A stretch of DNA of 64,000 nt from UBA4615 sp046046245 (GCA_046046245.1 JBJOKE010000042.1:41073-105072); one strand, 5' to 3'; counted from the first letter of the stretch, positions 17,901 to 25,819 are shown. Program-made: numbers and translations. The notes: a model not told the origin generated them from the sequence alone.

Positions 17901-19117
17901 GAGCGGTTCCCGACCAGGAAGCTCTTCGCGTTCGCGCCCAGCGTGAACGGGGTGCCGTCCACCGTGCGGCAGAAGTCGACGTCGCCCGCGCAGACGCCGT
18001 AGGGCGCACCGAACGTGTCCGGGATCGGGATCACCCCGCCCCTGGTGCCCATCTCCCAGCCGTCCGCGCCGTTCCAGCCGGCGCAGGGCGCGTTGGTTTT
18101 CGGGTCGTGGCACCACATCCGCTGCGGACCGTTGAAGAACATCTTCCCGTCCAGCTGCGTCGAGGTGTACCGGTGCATCTTCGACGGGGTCTCGAGGAGC
18201 TTGTAGACGGTCGTGCCGCAGGTCTGCTTCAGCACGTAGTCGAAGCAGAACAGGTTGCCCTGGTTGTCGAGCACGTAGTACTTCGAGCCGAAGGTCTCGA
18301 AGTTCACGTTGCGCTCCTCCACCGAGCCGGGCGAGGCGCCGAGCAGCCACGCGCCGCAGCTCTTGAGCGTGTCGAGGTTCGTGCAGACCACATAGGTGCC
18401 GCCGTTGGCGTTCACGCCGACGAAGAGCTCGCCGGTCTCGTAGTTCAGCGCGTCCATCGACGCGTGCGGCGTCTTCGACGGCCAGGTCGTGGTGGTGGAG
18501 AGAGCCTCGCCCGCCTGGTCCGTGAACTTCAGTCCCTTGCCGTCGCTGGGGAAGCCCGGGCAGTACTCGCCCTTGGTTGCGGTCCGGCAGTTCAGCGGCA
18601 TGATGCCGTCCGAGTGGGCGTGGTGGTTCACCACGTAGAAGTTCTTCTTGTACGGGATGACGCGGAAGCCGTCGCCGGTGCCGGAGAAGTTGGTCGAGGA
18701 GCCGGTCGTGGTGAATTCGATCCTCAGCATCGGGTCGGTGTGCCAGCGCAGGCCGGTGAGGCTCGCGCCGTTGGCGGGCTCGACGGCCGACCAGGAGGCG
18801 CCGTTCTGCCACTTGGCCGTGGTGTTCGGCGGCATCCGAAGCTGTCCGTTGCGCCAGGTGTGCCCGGCGGGAATGGTCTGCTCGCCGTCTGCCACCCAGG
18901 GCACGGGCTCGCGCGACGCGAAGTAGTGGGTCCACTTCACGACGTCGCCGGCGCTCAGGTCGTGCGTGCTGTTGAGCGTCGGCGAGTTCGCGGGGCCGAC
19001 CACCTGGGCCTCGAGCTTCACGTAGCTGCCGATCAGGCCCTGGGCCTGCGCGACGCCGCAGGCCGCGAAGGCGAGGGCCGCCGCGAGTCGGGCGATGGAG
19101 CGTGGGGTCATCTGCAT
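14987..19117 (-). CDS. pilY1: Pilus tip adhesin / assembly factor PilY1
   Basis: 1376-aa secreted protein with a Sec signal (IARLAAALAFAACGVAQAQ). The C-terminal half has the PilC/PilY1 beta-propeller fold: segments such as MVIWGGNDGALHAV, and calcium loops of the DxDxDGxxD type at DVDGDGKVD (about residue 1068) and DFNNDGAIN (about 1270). PilY1 caps the type IV pilus, promotes extension and mediates adhesion. The N-terminal half shows no von Willebrand A MIDAS motif; instead it carries at least five C-x8-C units followed by small residues and Phe/Trp (about 175, 243, 289, 334, 443). Start ATG 19117 has GGAAG upstream; ATG 19111 would give the 4-nt overlap usual in this operon. Confidence 0.9.
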   Translation of the reverse strand: MQMTPRSIARLAAALAFAACGVAQAQGLIGSYVKLEAQVVGPANSPTLNSTHDLSAGDVVKWTHYFASREPVPWVADGEQTIPAGHTWRNGQLRMPPNTTAKWQNGASWSAVEPANGASLTGLRWHTDPMLRIEFTTTGSSTNFSGTGDGFRVIPYKKNFYVVNHHAHSDGIMPLNCRTATKGEYCPGFPSDGKGLKFTDQAGEALSTTTTWPSKTPHASMDALNYETGELFVGVNANGGTYVVCTNLDTLKSCGAWLLGASPGSVEERNVNFETFGSKYYVLDNQGNLFCFDYVLKQTCGTTVYKLLETPSKMHRYTSTQLDGKMFFNGPQRMWCHDPKTNAPCAGWNGADGWEMGTRGGVIPIPDTFGAPYGVCAGDVDFCRTVDGTPFTLGANAKSFLVGNRSWVPDVVWNTGKYVYSVNFNALHGSRMFMPRGDGYGLSCFDFAKDAVCPGFPTFTSKYDRAYSVRFDPTRPDCLLMLGDAAIAYQLNVTTMGACSDPGAATEPKTLKVTPADHYRCDAANARVTGWDRVRVSPTMTWGGLQGLSEIRVTLRDGNGVLLPGSFNPNRTFAPDTFTLDISDVPYDKYPTLTVVFQMLSQGNLYSATAVGVDVTWKGPPRQLCFQTKAPDPVNCEANSRLTVTTGVAGDPTQVLETVVVDKVLWSGAGAEGYAAAAAATSTRSLSGALSSGESRTFTLQGRYDLKTFSGDVWSMGLTSTLKLDVGNMVKASSAIPASGAASRPMYFAKPDGSGTVGAMTLETLEFGNADAAQKASLNRGLGGLSDGKGADRVAYLRGTDGSVGFRSRGGITLGPVVSSAPTVIPERAIAGLSEANHPGWTAYRREVSRADPMVIWGGNDGALHAVTVKADGLKEAWSFVPDAMLRRAAQFSDATLADVRLNPYFVDAQPMVGHANTATGNGKAWRTVAVVTFGRGARGIAALDVTKTDLSAGAGVLFEYSNTSHADLADLGYIISPPISSEALGSHQIVKMSDGRWAVLVGNGVDSNDTSGGEAASGPGRPVLYAFYLDGAAPRWRRFAVDALLGGTPDAALSTNNGLSTPRPVDVDGDGKVDLVYAGDIKGNLWRFDLKTVSSPKVTKLYAAGANRPIHTAPLVVRNGSSGACPSSQAYGCWQVIVGTGSYLSPLQGTTNTTAQHLLGILDLGQGVTVAESSLVAQPYSAASGSAGVDFRVAETAVVDYVGGKRGWKMVLDPKEQTVASPMLKPNGQLRVTTVRPIVAGASSTQCLPARSWIFEGNPVSGPPTADTFDFNNDGAINEEDRVKPDGGSAKRPPLAMAIAGAQFSTPQLLLGPKISSSSAFMVFPSLNIDTSTHTKGAAGKNNPAVAGETNPAANGLAGTGDRKALGRASWRLVQ

Positions 19118-19743
19118 GGCCGATAGACTTCCTGCAACTCGGAGACGGTGCCGCCGGCGCCACCGTAGCCGCGCGCGGTGATGCGGAAGAGCGGCACGGG
19201 CTCGCCCGTGCCGGTCACCGAGACGTCGAACGCGTCGATCTGGTAGCGGGGCTGGGCCGAGACGCCCTCGATCTTGGGTGCGCCGGTCTTGGCGCCGAGC
19301 TCGATCGCGCACAGGCCGGTCAGGCACTTGCCGCGCTCCACGCCCCAGTCGACGTCGGTCGGCGGGGCGCCCGGGTTCGACCCGAGCAGCCGGATCCCGG
19401 CACCGTCTTCGGTCGGCATCATCTGCGAGCAGTGCGGCGCGACCGAGACGCAGTGCCCGTTCGTCGTCTCGGGCACCAGCACCTGCGTCAGGACGCCGTT
19501 CTTCCAGGCCATGCAGGCGATGTCCGCCTCGGCGTCGCGCAGCGCGGCCTCGGCCGCCTGCCGGGCCATCGACAGGTCGCGCTCGTCGCGGGCGGTGCGG
19601 AACAGGCCGTTCAGCGAGCTCGCCTGCGACATCGCGATCATCCCGGCGAGCGCCGTCAGCAGCAGCACGATCAGCAGCGTGACGCCGCGCTGGAGGTCGC
19701 GGCCGGCAGATCGCGCCGGACGGCGGCAGGCTGGGGCGCTCAT
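19108..19743 (-). CDS. pilX: Minor pilin-like protein PilX
   Basis: 211-aa prepilin-like protein. A 25-residue leader ends at RG-VTLLIVLLLTALAGMIAMSQ; like other PilX proteins it lacks the +5 glutamate (Ile at that position). PilX belongs to the PilVWX-Y1 priming complex of type IV pili. Several cysteines in the globular part (ACMAW, GHCVSVAPHC, GKCLTGLC) suggest periplasmic disulfides. The start at 19743 overlaps the pilW stop (ATGA), which is why the longer open frame upstream is rejected. Short (usual 150-220 aa) and complete. Confidence 0.88.
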   Translation of the reverse strand: MSAPACRRPARSAGRDLQRGVTLLIVLLLTALAGMIAMSQASSLNGLFRTARDERDLSMARQAAEAALRDAEADIACMAWKNGVLTQVLVPETTNGHCVSVAPHCSQMMPTEDGAGIRLLGSNPGAPPTDVDWGVERGKCLTGLCAIELGAKTGAPKIEGVSAQPRYQIDAFDVSVTGTGEPVPLFRITARGYGGAGGTVSELQEVYRPCR

Positions 19744-20750
19744 GGCAGGGCCACGGCGGAGCGCACCGTGTTGCGCACGGTCATCACGAACCGGTGCGCG
19801 CGGCGCAACCGGCCGTCGGCCGTCGAGGTCGACTTGCCCTCGCAGTCGCGACTGAAGACGTTGACGGTCGCCGCGTCGGCGCTGCCGGGCTCGCCGCGGA
19901 CCAGCAGGCACACCTGCACCGACAGCACCGACCCCCAGGCCGCCGGGCCGAGCGCCTCGACGTCTGCGGCCGACGCGTAGCGCGCGACCGACTCGCCGCC
20001 GCCCGGGTTCGGCTGGGGCAGCGCGTACATCACCTGGAACTGCTCGACGTTACCTGCGAGCCGGATCGGCGTGTCCGGGTCGCCGTTGCCGATGCACATC
20101 AGCTGCCGCGTGGTCGTGTCCAGGTAGATCCTGTTCATCACCACGTCCCCCGGCGGATCGGCCAGCGGGTTGTCGGCGCCACGCGGGCTGCGGGCCCCGC
20201 AGTCGCTGCGATAGCCGCGCGTCAGGTCGAACGCGGTCGCCAGGCTCGGCGCCTGCCAGCCGTTCGGCGTCGCCAGCGCCTGGTAGGCGATGCTGAGCGA
20301 GCCGGCCAGCGCGTTCGGGTCGCCGGCGCAGGTGTAGTTCAGCGGTTCGTCGCGCTTCGAGTAGGCACCGTCGCAGCCGTGCAGCGAGCGCAGCCCGGGA
20401 TGGCTGAGCGCGTGCACGCTCGCCAGCAGGTCGCCGCTGCCGGTGATCTGCCCGGCGCCGAAGGCGTCGAGCTGGGGCAGGTGGCCGCGGTTGTCGGCGT
20501 TGGCCACCAGGTCCACGTAGCCGGCCTGCAGCAGCTGCTTGCCGAGATAGCTGCCGGCCGCCTGCGCGGCATCGGCGATGGCCGACGCGCTGTTCTGGCT
20601 CGACGCGGACTGCGTGATGTTGCCGTAGGCGCCCGCCGCGACCCCGATGACGAGCAGGCCGATCGTGAGCCCGATCATCAGCTCGATGAGGCCGCTGCCC
20701 CGCTCGCGCCCGGGAACGGGGCCGCCCTGGTGAGGACGCCGTGCGCTCAC
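19740..20750 (-). CDS. pilW: Minor pilin-like protein PilW
   Basis: 336-aa prepilin-like protein with leader ERG and class III signal SGLIELMIGLTIGLLVIGVAAG (Glu at +5), followed by a large periplasmic domain with several cysteine pairs. The length fits PilW (about 270-380 aa). The start is a GTG at 20750 that overlaps the pilV stop (GTGA), giving an 18-residue leader; the open frame continues far upstream but without coding logic. PilW with PilV, PilX and PilY1 initiates type IV pilus assembly. Confidence 0.88.
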   Translation of the reverse strand: MSARRPHQGGPVPGRERGSGLIELMIGLTIGLLVIGVAAGAYGNITQSASSQNSASAIADAAQAAGSYLGKQLLQAGYVDLVANADNRGHLPQLDAFGAGQITGSGDLLASVHALSHPGLRSLHGCDGAYSKRDEPLNYTCAGDPNALAGSLSIAYQALATPNGWQAPSLATAFDLTRGYRSDCGARSPRGADNPLADPPGDVVMNRIYLDTTTRQLMCIGNGDPDTPIRLAGNVEQFQVMYALPQPNPGGGESVARYASAADVEALGPAAWGSVLSVQVCLLVRGEPGSADAATVNVFSRDCEGKSTSTADGRLRRAHRFVMTVRNTVRSAVALP

Positions 20751-21349
20751 AGCGAGAAGTCCATGATGAGGCAGCGCACGCCGGAGGCGCCCTCGATCTT
20801 CAGCGTCGGCACCTGGTCGCACCCCTTGTCGGTGAGCGGCGCGGGCTTGCCCTCGCTGCGGTCCGTCAGCGGCTCGGTCCACGCGATCGCGATCCGCCGG
20901 CGGCCGCCGGTGAGATCGACGACGGAGCCGGCGCCGCCGGGCAGCGAGGTCTGCACCTGCGTCAGCCAGCTGGCCAGCGCGAAGTCCGCGAAGCCCTTGG
21001 CGGTATCGCAGGCCTTGAGCTGCTGGTCGATGCTGGGCGGACGCACGAAGCGTCCGCCGCAGGTGGGAACGGCCAGCGCGTCGGTCATGGTGAGCACGGC
21101 GTAGGCCTCCTCCAGCACGAAGCCTCGGCCCGGCGCGACGGCCTCGACCGCGTTCCGGTTGGCGCGCATCTGCTCGGCGATGTCGTTGGCGAGGGCCGCG
21201 GCCCGGACCATCGCCTGACCCGAGCGCTGGCTGCGCGCGGTGGTCGCCACCAGCATCGCGATCGCCAGGAAGGCGACGGACATCACGCCCATCGCGATCG
21301 CCACCTCGAGCAGCGCCACGCCCCGCTGTCGATCGCATCGACGCGTCAT
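20747..21349 (-). CDS. pilV: Minor pilin-like protein PilV
   Basis: 200-aa prepilin-like protein with leader MTRRCDRQRG and class III signal VALLEVAIAMGVMSVAFLAIAMLV (Glu at +5). The start at 21349 overlaps the fimT stop by 4 nt (ATGA) and gives the shortest, typical leader; two upstream ATGs are less likely. Cysteines are present in the globular part (PTCGG, KACDT, KGCDQ, VRCLI). Part of the minor-pilin priming complex. Confidence 0.88.
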   Translation of the reverse strand: MTRRCDRQRGVALLEVAIAMGVMSVAFLAIAMLVATTARSQRSGQAMVRAAALANDIAEQMRANRNAVEAVAPGRGFVLEEAYAVLTMTDALAVPTCGGRFVRPPSIDQQLKACDTAKGFADFALASWLTQVQTSLPGGAGSVVDLTGGRRRIAIAWTEPLTDRSEGKPAPLTDKGCDQVPTLKIEGASGVRCLIMDFSL

Positions 21350-21963
21350 CTGGTGCATTGCGTGGCCGGGCCGCATTCGTCGGCCGACAGCACGGACGCA
21401 CGTCCGACCCGGCTGATCACGACGTAGCGGCTGCCCGTGTTCCAGGCGAACGCGAGGGTGTGCGCGGCACCCGTGGTGCCGAAGACGTGCTCGCCCGAGG
21501 GCAGCACGCTGACGGGGGTGGTCTGGTTCGTCCCGATCCGGGCGCCCTTGGGCAGCGTGGTGCGCACGCCCAGCAGCGGATCACCGCCGTCGAAGCTGCC
21601 CGAGGCATTGGCGTCGGCGTAGACGAGCCAGCCGTTGTTCCAGTCGGTGGCGGCCGTGTTGCAGGTGTTCGACGCCGCCGCGCGGGGGCACAGGGTCACC
21701 GGCACGCCCCGTCGGGAGGCCTCGGTGCGCGCGCTGCCGAGGCTGGCGACGAACTCGCCGGTCACCGCGCGCAGCCGGGTGGTCGCGAGCGGCGTCTCGA
21801 GCTGGGGCATGGCCAGCGCGGCCAGCACGCCGAGGATCGCCACCGAGGCGAGCATCTCGATCAGCGTGAAGCCGGCCGATGCCGACACGCAAGCCGTTCG
21901 GCGCGGGGGCGGGTGGCCCATCGGGCACCGCGCCGGCGCGCGGCGGGGGTGGGGGTGGGGCAT
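21346..21963 (-). CDS. fimT: Minor pilin FimT / GspH-type
   Basis: About 205-aa prepilin-like protein, first gene of the operon. The class III signal is SAG-FTLIEMLASVAILGVLAALAMP, followed by the GspH/FimT domain (about 75-200) with cysteines in TLCPR, NTCNT, ADECG and ATQCTR. FimT proteins are non-structural minor pilins; some bind DNA during natural transformation. The ATG at 21963 is my choice; ATG 21921 would give a shorter leader and a GTG at 22029 a longer one. The ribosome-binding site is weak for all. The 303 bp upstream hold a long inverted repeat described separately. Confidence 0.85.
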   Translation of the reverse strand: MPHPHPRRAPARCPMGHPPPRRTACVSASAGFTLIEMLASVAILGVLAALAMPQLETPLATTRLRAVTGEFVASLGSARTEASRRGVPVTLCPRAAASNTCNTAATDWNNGWLVYADANASGSFDGGDPLLGVRTTLPKGARIGTNQTTPVSVLPSGEHVFGTTGAAHTLAFAWNTGSRYVVISRVGRASVLSADECGPATQCTR

Positions 21964-22040
21964 GATCGGGTGTTCGGGGACGCTCCGGTCGGCAGGACCG
22001 ACGCTTAGGCTAGCAATGACCCCGGACACGATTGTCCCTT

Positions 22041-22187
22041 AGCCGACGAACGGTCCGATGGACGGGCGAAAATGCCGATCGATCAGGGCTCTACGGACGA
22101 TCCGACATGACCGATTTCTCGGTTCCGGCGTGAGATCCTTCCGCTTTCCGAGCGACTGCGGCGCACCGTCCCGACCGTTCGTCGGCT
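22041..22187. repeat. Perfect 15-bp inverted repeat, 117-bp spacer
   Basis: Left arm AGCCGACGAACGGTC (22041-22055) and right arm GACCGTTCGTCGGCT (22173-22187) are exact reverse complements. No flanking target duplication is visible. The 12-mer core CGACGAACGGTC recurs once elsewhere, at 45791-45802. The two arms could pair in the leader RNA of the pilin operon or be paired operator half-sites. Confidence 0.9.
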
Positions 22188-22203
22188 GTCCGTCCGGACG
22201 GAC
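22188..22203. repeat. 16-bp perfect palindrome GTCCGTCCGGACGGAC
   Basis: Directly adjoins the right arm of the 15-bp inverted repeat, 64 bp past the DUF1415 stop. It could act as a transcription-factor site or, as RNA, a 6-bp stem with CCGG loop; there is no U-tract, so a classic terminator is unlikely. Confidence 0.85.
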
Positions 22204-22266
22204 GGTCACCGGCCCGATATCCGCGTGGCCGTCGCAAGCAGGCGGCCGGTGGCGGATCCGTCGCGC

Positions 22267-22842
22267 TCAGGCTCCGTCGTCGGCGAACAGCTGCCGCCAG
22301 CCCGCGTGACCCAGCCGGCGCAGGGTCTCGACGTTGCGCCCGTAGATGTCGGCCGCGTCGGGGAAGGCCTCGACGGCGCGATCGAGGCTCGCCTCGCGCA
22401 GCAGGTGGAGCATCGGATGGGGCGACCGGTTCGTGTGGTTCGCCGGGTCGTCGGGCGGCGCGTCGGCGAACGCGTAGTCGGGGTGGAAGGTCGCGATCTG
22501 GAGCGTGCCCTCGAGGCCCGCCTTGCGCAGCGCGCGCTCGGCCTGGTCGACGAAGTCGAGATAGTCGCCGAAGTCGGCGAGCGCGTGCGGGTGGACGAGC
22601 AGCGTGGTGTCGATCGCCTCCGGGTCGGCCTCGGCGAGCAGGCGCAGCTCGCGCTTCAGCTCGTCGAGCAGCTCGCGGCGGTCCGATGCGCCGGTCACGA
22701 CCCAGCGGATCCGCCCCTTCGCGTGGACCGCCTTGGCGAACGGACACAGGTTCAGGCCGATCACCGCGCGCTCCAGCCAGCGGCGGGTATCGGCGACGAC
22801 CGCCGCCTCGTCGCCGTCGAAGTGACGCAGCGGGGCCGTCAC
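22267..22842 (-). CDS. DUF1415 family protein
   Basis: 191-aa conserved protein of unknown function (DUF1415). Recognisable conserved blocks are WLERAVIGLNLCPFAK (about residue 22), DTTLLVHPHAL, the central GTLQIATFHPDYAFA, then NRSPHPMLHLLREAS and GRNVETLRRLG. Soluble, no signal. The start is a GTG at 22842 that overlaps the liuB stop (GTGA); this start begins just before the conserved domain, and the longer frame upstream is a shadow of liuB. It is the last gene of the long liu operon. The conserved Cys-Pro and His/Asp residues suggest an enzyme, but none is established. Confidence 0.85.
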   Translation of the reverse strand: MTAPLRHFDGDEAAVVADTRRWLERAVIGLNLCPFAKAVHAKGRIRWVVTGASDRRELLDELKRELRLLAEADPEAIDTTLLVHPHALADFGDYLDFVDQAERALRKAGLEGTLQIATFHPDYAFADAPPDDPANHTNRSPHPMLHLLREASLDRAVEAFPDAADIYGRNVETLRRLGHAGWRQLFADDGA

Positions 22843-24446
22843 ATCCGGAACACGCCGAACGTCGTCTCGGGGATCGGCTGGTTCAGGCTCGCGGACAGCC
22901 CGAGCGCGAGCACGCGACGCGTGTCGGCCGGGTCGATCACGCCGTCGTCCCAGAGCCGCGCGGTCGCGTAGTACGGATGGCCCTCGCGCTCGTACTGCTC
23001 GAGCAGCGGCCGCTTGAACGCGGCCTCGTCCTCGGCGCTCCAGGCGCCGCCGCGCGCCTCGATGCCGTCGCGCCGCACGGTGGCCAGCACCGAGGCGGCC
23101 TGCTCGCCGCCCATCACGCTGATCCGCGCGTTCGGCCACATCCAGAGGAAGCGCGGCGAATAGGCGCGGCCGCACATCCCGTAGTTGCCCGCCCCGAAGC
23201 TGCCGCCGATGATCACGGTGAACTTCGGCACCTGCGCGCAGGCCACCGCGGTGACGAGCTTCGCGCCGTTGCGGGCGATGCCCTCGTTCTCGTACTTGCG
23301 CCCCACCATGAAGCCGGTGATGTTCTGCAGGAAGAGCAGCGGGATCCTGCGCTGGCAGCACAGCTCGATGAAGTGCGCACCCTTGAGCGCCGACTCCGAG
23401 AACAGGATGCCGTTGTTCGCGACGATGCCGATCGGCATCCCGTGGATCCGCGCGAAGCCGGTGACCAGCGTCGTGCCGTAGCGCGCCTTCCACTCGTCGA
23501 GCTCCGAGCCGTCGACGATCCGGGCGATCACCTCGCGGACGTCGTAGGGCTTGCGGGTGTCGGTGGGGATCACGCCCCACAGCTCCTGCGGATCGTGCAG
23601 CGGCTCGCGCGGCTCGCTGCGCACCAGCTGATCGGGCTTCTTCCAGTTGAGGTTGCCGACGATGCGGCGTGCGAGCGCGAGCGCGTGTGCATCATCCTGC
23701 GCCAGCCAGTCGGACACGCCCGACAGTCGCGTGTGGACGTCGCCGCCGCCGAGATCCTCGGGCGAGACGACCTCGCCGGTGGCCGCCTTCACCAGCGGCG
23801 GGCCGCCGAGGAAGATCGTGCCCTGGTTCTTCACGATGATCGACTCGTCGCTCATCGCCGGCACGTAGGCGCCGCCCGCGGTGCACGAGCCCATCACCAC
23901 CGCGATCTGCGGGATCCCCTGCGCCGACAGGTTCGCCTGGTTGAAGAAGATCCGGCCGAAGTGGTCGCGGTCGGGGAAGACCTCGTCCTGGTTCGGCAGG
24001 TTCGCGCCGCCCGAGTCGACGAGGTAGAGGCAGGGCAGGCGGTTCTGCTGGGCGATCTCCTGCGCGCGCAGGTGCTTCTTCACCGTCACCGGGTAGTAGG
24101 TGCCGCCCTTGACCGTCGCGTCGTTGCACACGATCACGCACTCGACGCCGGCGACGCGGCCGATGCCGGTGACGATGCCGGCGCACGGCGCCTCGCCGTC
24201 GTACATGCCGTGCGCGGCGAGCGGCGAGAACTCGAGGAAGGGCGTGCCGGGGTCGAGCAGGCCGTCGACGCGCTCGCGGGGCAGCAGCTTGCCGCGCGCC
24301 ACGTGCTTCGCGCGGGCCGCCTCGCCGCCGCCGGCGGCGGCCTGCGCGAGCTTCGCCTTCAGGTCGGCCACGAGGGCTTCCATCGCGCGGGCGTTCGCCT
24401 GGAACGCGTCGGAGCGGACGTCGAGCTGGGTCTGGATCGGGTGCAT
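22839..24446 (-). CDS. liuB: Methylcrotonyl-CoA carboxylase beta subunit (carboxyltransferase)
   Basis: 535-aa biotin-dependent carboxyltransferase; transfers CO2 from carboxybiotin to 3-methylcrotonyl-CoA in leucine degradation. Both crotonase-fold halves are present. Family-specific stretches are HGMYDGEAPCAGIVTGIGRV, VVMGSCTAGGAYVPAMSDE (first oxyanion hole) and NITGFMVGRKYENEGIARNGAKL with SFGAGNYGMCGRAYSPRF (second half). Length equals MCC-beta (about 535 aa), distinguishing it from propionyl-CoA carboxylase beta, and NNGILFSESALKGAHFIELC is typical for MCC. The biotin-carrying alpha subunit and HMG-CoA lyase are not in this window. The gap to the upstream HAD gene is 4 nt. Confidence 0.93.
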   Translation of the reverse strand: MHPIQTQLDVRSDAFQANARAMEALVADLKAKLAQAAAGGGEAARAKHVARGKLLPRERVDGLLDPGTPFLEFSPLAAHGMYDGEAPCAGIVTGIGRVAGVECVIVCNDATVKGGTYYPVTVKKHLRAQEIAQQNRLPCLYLVDSGGANLPNQDEVFPDRDHFGRIFFNQANLSAQGIPQIAVVMGSCTAGGAYVPAMSDESIIVKNQGTIFLGGPPLVKAATGEVVSPEDLGGGDVHTRLSGVSDWLAQDDAHALALARRIVGNLNWKKPDQLVRSEPREPLHDPQELWGVIPTDTRKPYDVREVIARIVDGSELDEWKARYGTTLVTGFARIHGMPIGIVANNGILFSESALKGAHFIELCCQRRIPLLFLQNITGFMVGRKYENEGIARNGAKLVTAVACAQVPKFTVIIGGSFGAGNYGMCGRAYSPRFLWMWPNARISVMGGEQAASVLATVRRDGIEARGGAWSAEDEAAFKRPLLEQYEREGHPYYATARLWDDGVIDPADTRRVLALGLSASLNQPIPETTFGVFRM

Positions 24447-24450
24447 GGTC

Positions 24451-25173
24451 TCAGGCTGCCAGGAGCGCCGGCAGGCGGCGCATGTCGTCGAACACCGCGG
24501 CGGCGCCGGCGGCGAGGAGCGCGCGCGGATCGGTGTGCGCGCAGTAGCCGAGCACGAGCGCGCCGGCGGCCACGCCCGCGGCGGTGCCGGTGGGCGTGTC
24601 CTCGATCACCGCGCAGCGCGCGGGATCGACGCCGAGCGCGTGCGCGGCGAGCAGGTAGACGTCGGGCGCGGGCTTCGCGCGCTCGACCATGTCGGCGCCG
24701 AACAGGCGCGAGCCGGCGACCGGCGAGACGCCGTGGCCGGCGGTGCCGGCCGGGGCGGCGGCGAGGATCCTCGCCGCCTCGGTCTCGAAGCGCCCGAGCA
24801 GGCCGGTGGTGCCCAGCGTGAGGCGCATCTTCGCCCGGTCGGCGCCCGAGGCGACCGCGCAGGGCATCCGGGCCGCGTCGAGTGCGTCGAGCGCGTCGGC
24901 GACGCCGGCGACCGCGGTCACCTCCTTCGCGAGCGCGGCGTCGCGCCGCTTCACGAAGCCCGCGTACCAGTCGGTACCGACCGGCCGGCCCGCGAGCCGC
25001 TCGATGATCGCGATCTCGTCGCGCAGCGCACGACCCATGAAGGTCCGCATCGTCTGCTCGAGCGAGAAGCCGATGCCCAGCTCGCCGAGCATCGCGGTGA
25101 GCACGCGGTTGGTGATCGGCTCGCTGTCGACGAGCACGCCGTCGCAGTCGAAGATCGCGGCCTCGACGCGCAC
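24451..25173 (-). CDS. HAD-superfamily hydrolase, subfamily IA
   Basis: 240-aa haloacid dehalogenase-like phosphatase/phosphomutase. Motif I IFDCDGVLVDSE (nucleophile Asp near residue 9), motif II VASGADR (about 110), motif III Lys in ERAKPAPDVY (about 165), motif IV VIEDTPTG (about 190). An alpha-helical cap lies between motifs I and II. Resembles beta-phosphoglucomutase/phosphoglycolate phosphatase relatives; substrate not determinable. It sits 4 nt from both liuB and the GST gene, so the three are surely co-transcribed. Its link to leucine catabolism is not obvious. Confidence 0.88.
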   Translation of the reverse strand: MRVEAAIFDCDGVLVDSEPITNRVLTAMLGELGIGFSLEQTMRTFMGRALRDEIAIIERLAGRPVGTDWYAGFVKRRDAALAKEVTAVAGVADALDALDAARMPCAVASGADRAKMRLTLGTTGLLGRFETEAARILAAAPAGTAGHGVSPVAGSRLFGADMVERAKPAPDVYLLAAHALGVDPARCAVIEDTPTGTAAGVAAGALVLGYCAHTDPRALLAAGAAAVFDDMRRLPALLAA

Positions 25174-25177
25174 GCGC

Positions 25178-25819
25178 TCAGCCCCGGCCCACGGGCAGCG
25201 GGTGCCCGGGCATCAGGTCGTACGGATGTTTCCAGCCGGGCATCGACTGCAGCCGGCCGAGCCAGGCGCGGATCGCCGGATACGAGGCCCAGTCGACGCC
25301 GAACTCGCGCTCGTACCAGAGGTAGCCGCAGAGCGACAGGTCGGCGATCGAGGGCTTGTCGAGCGCGACCCAGTCGCGGCCGGCCAGCTGCTTCTCCAGG
25401 ACGGCGATCGCGGCCATCGCGCGCGCCCGGAACATGTCGACCACCGCCGGGTTCGGATCGGGGGCGAACTGCATCAGGAAGCGCAGCGTGGCGATGTAGC
25501 TGGTGAGCTTGTGGTTGTCCCAGAGCAGCCAGCGCAGCACCTCGCGCCGCTCGTCCTCGCCCTCCCAGTCGAAGCGGCCGAGCGCGTGCGACAGGTGGTC
25601 GAGGATCACGCCCGACTGCGACAGCCGGCGGCCGCGGTGCTCGAGCACCGGCACCTCGCCCATCACGTTGATCGCACGGTAGGCCTCGGTGCGGGTCTCG
25701 CCGCCGAAGAAGTCGACGAAGCGCGGCGCCCAGTCGGCGTCGCAGAGGTTCAGCATCAGCGCGGCCTTGTAGGCGTTGCCGGACTGCGCGAAGCAGAAGA
25801 GCGTGTACTCGGCGGCCAT
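25178..25819 (-). CDS. Glutathione S-transferase family protein
   Basis: 213-aa two-domain GST. The N-terminal thioredoxin-like domain (1-80) has YTLFCFAQSGNAYKA, where Ser13 is the probable catalytic residue, the cis-Pro segment MGEVPVLEHRG, and the gamma-glutamyl-binding SQSGVILDHL. The helical C-terminal domain includes the N-capping motif DKPSIADLSLCGYLWY. Length is standard. It would conjugate or isomerise an electrophilic intermediate with glutathione in the cytoplasm. Part of the liu operon by orientation and 4-nt spacing to the HAD gene. Confidence 0.9.
   Translation of the reverse strand: MAAEYTLFCFAQSGNAYKAALMLNLCDADWAPRFVDFFGGETRTEAYRAINVMGEVPVLEHRGRRLSQSGVILDHLSHALGRFDWEGEDERREVLRWLLWDNHKLTSYIATLRFLMQFAPDPNPAVVDMFRARAMAAIAVLEKQLAGRDWVALDKPSIADLSLCGYLWYEREFGVDWASYPAIRAWLGRLQSMPGWKHPYDLMPGHPLPVGRG

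Larger units (their letters stand above)
21964..22266. other. 303-bp intergenic region upstream of the pilin operon
   Basis: No gene is recognised between the DUF1415 stop and fimT. The region holds a perfect 15-bp inverted repeat (22041-22055 and 22173-22187), a 16-bp palindrome beside its right arm, and small hairpins between the arms (ACCGA-TTTC-TCGGT at 22110-22123). It should contain the pilin operon promoter (minus strand), possibly near the AT-richer 21999-22035. Confidence 0.7.

Noticed and set aside
22041..22187. 15-bp inverted repeats considered as ends of a miniature transposon
   Set aside because: No flanking target-site duplication and no second full copy in the window; only the 12-mer core recurs. 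Kept as an unexplained repeat instead.
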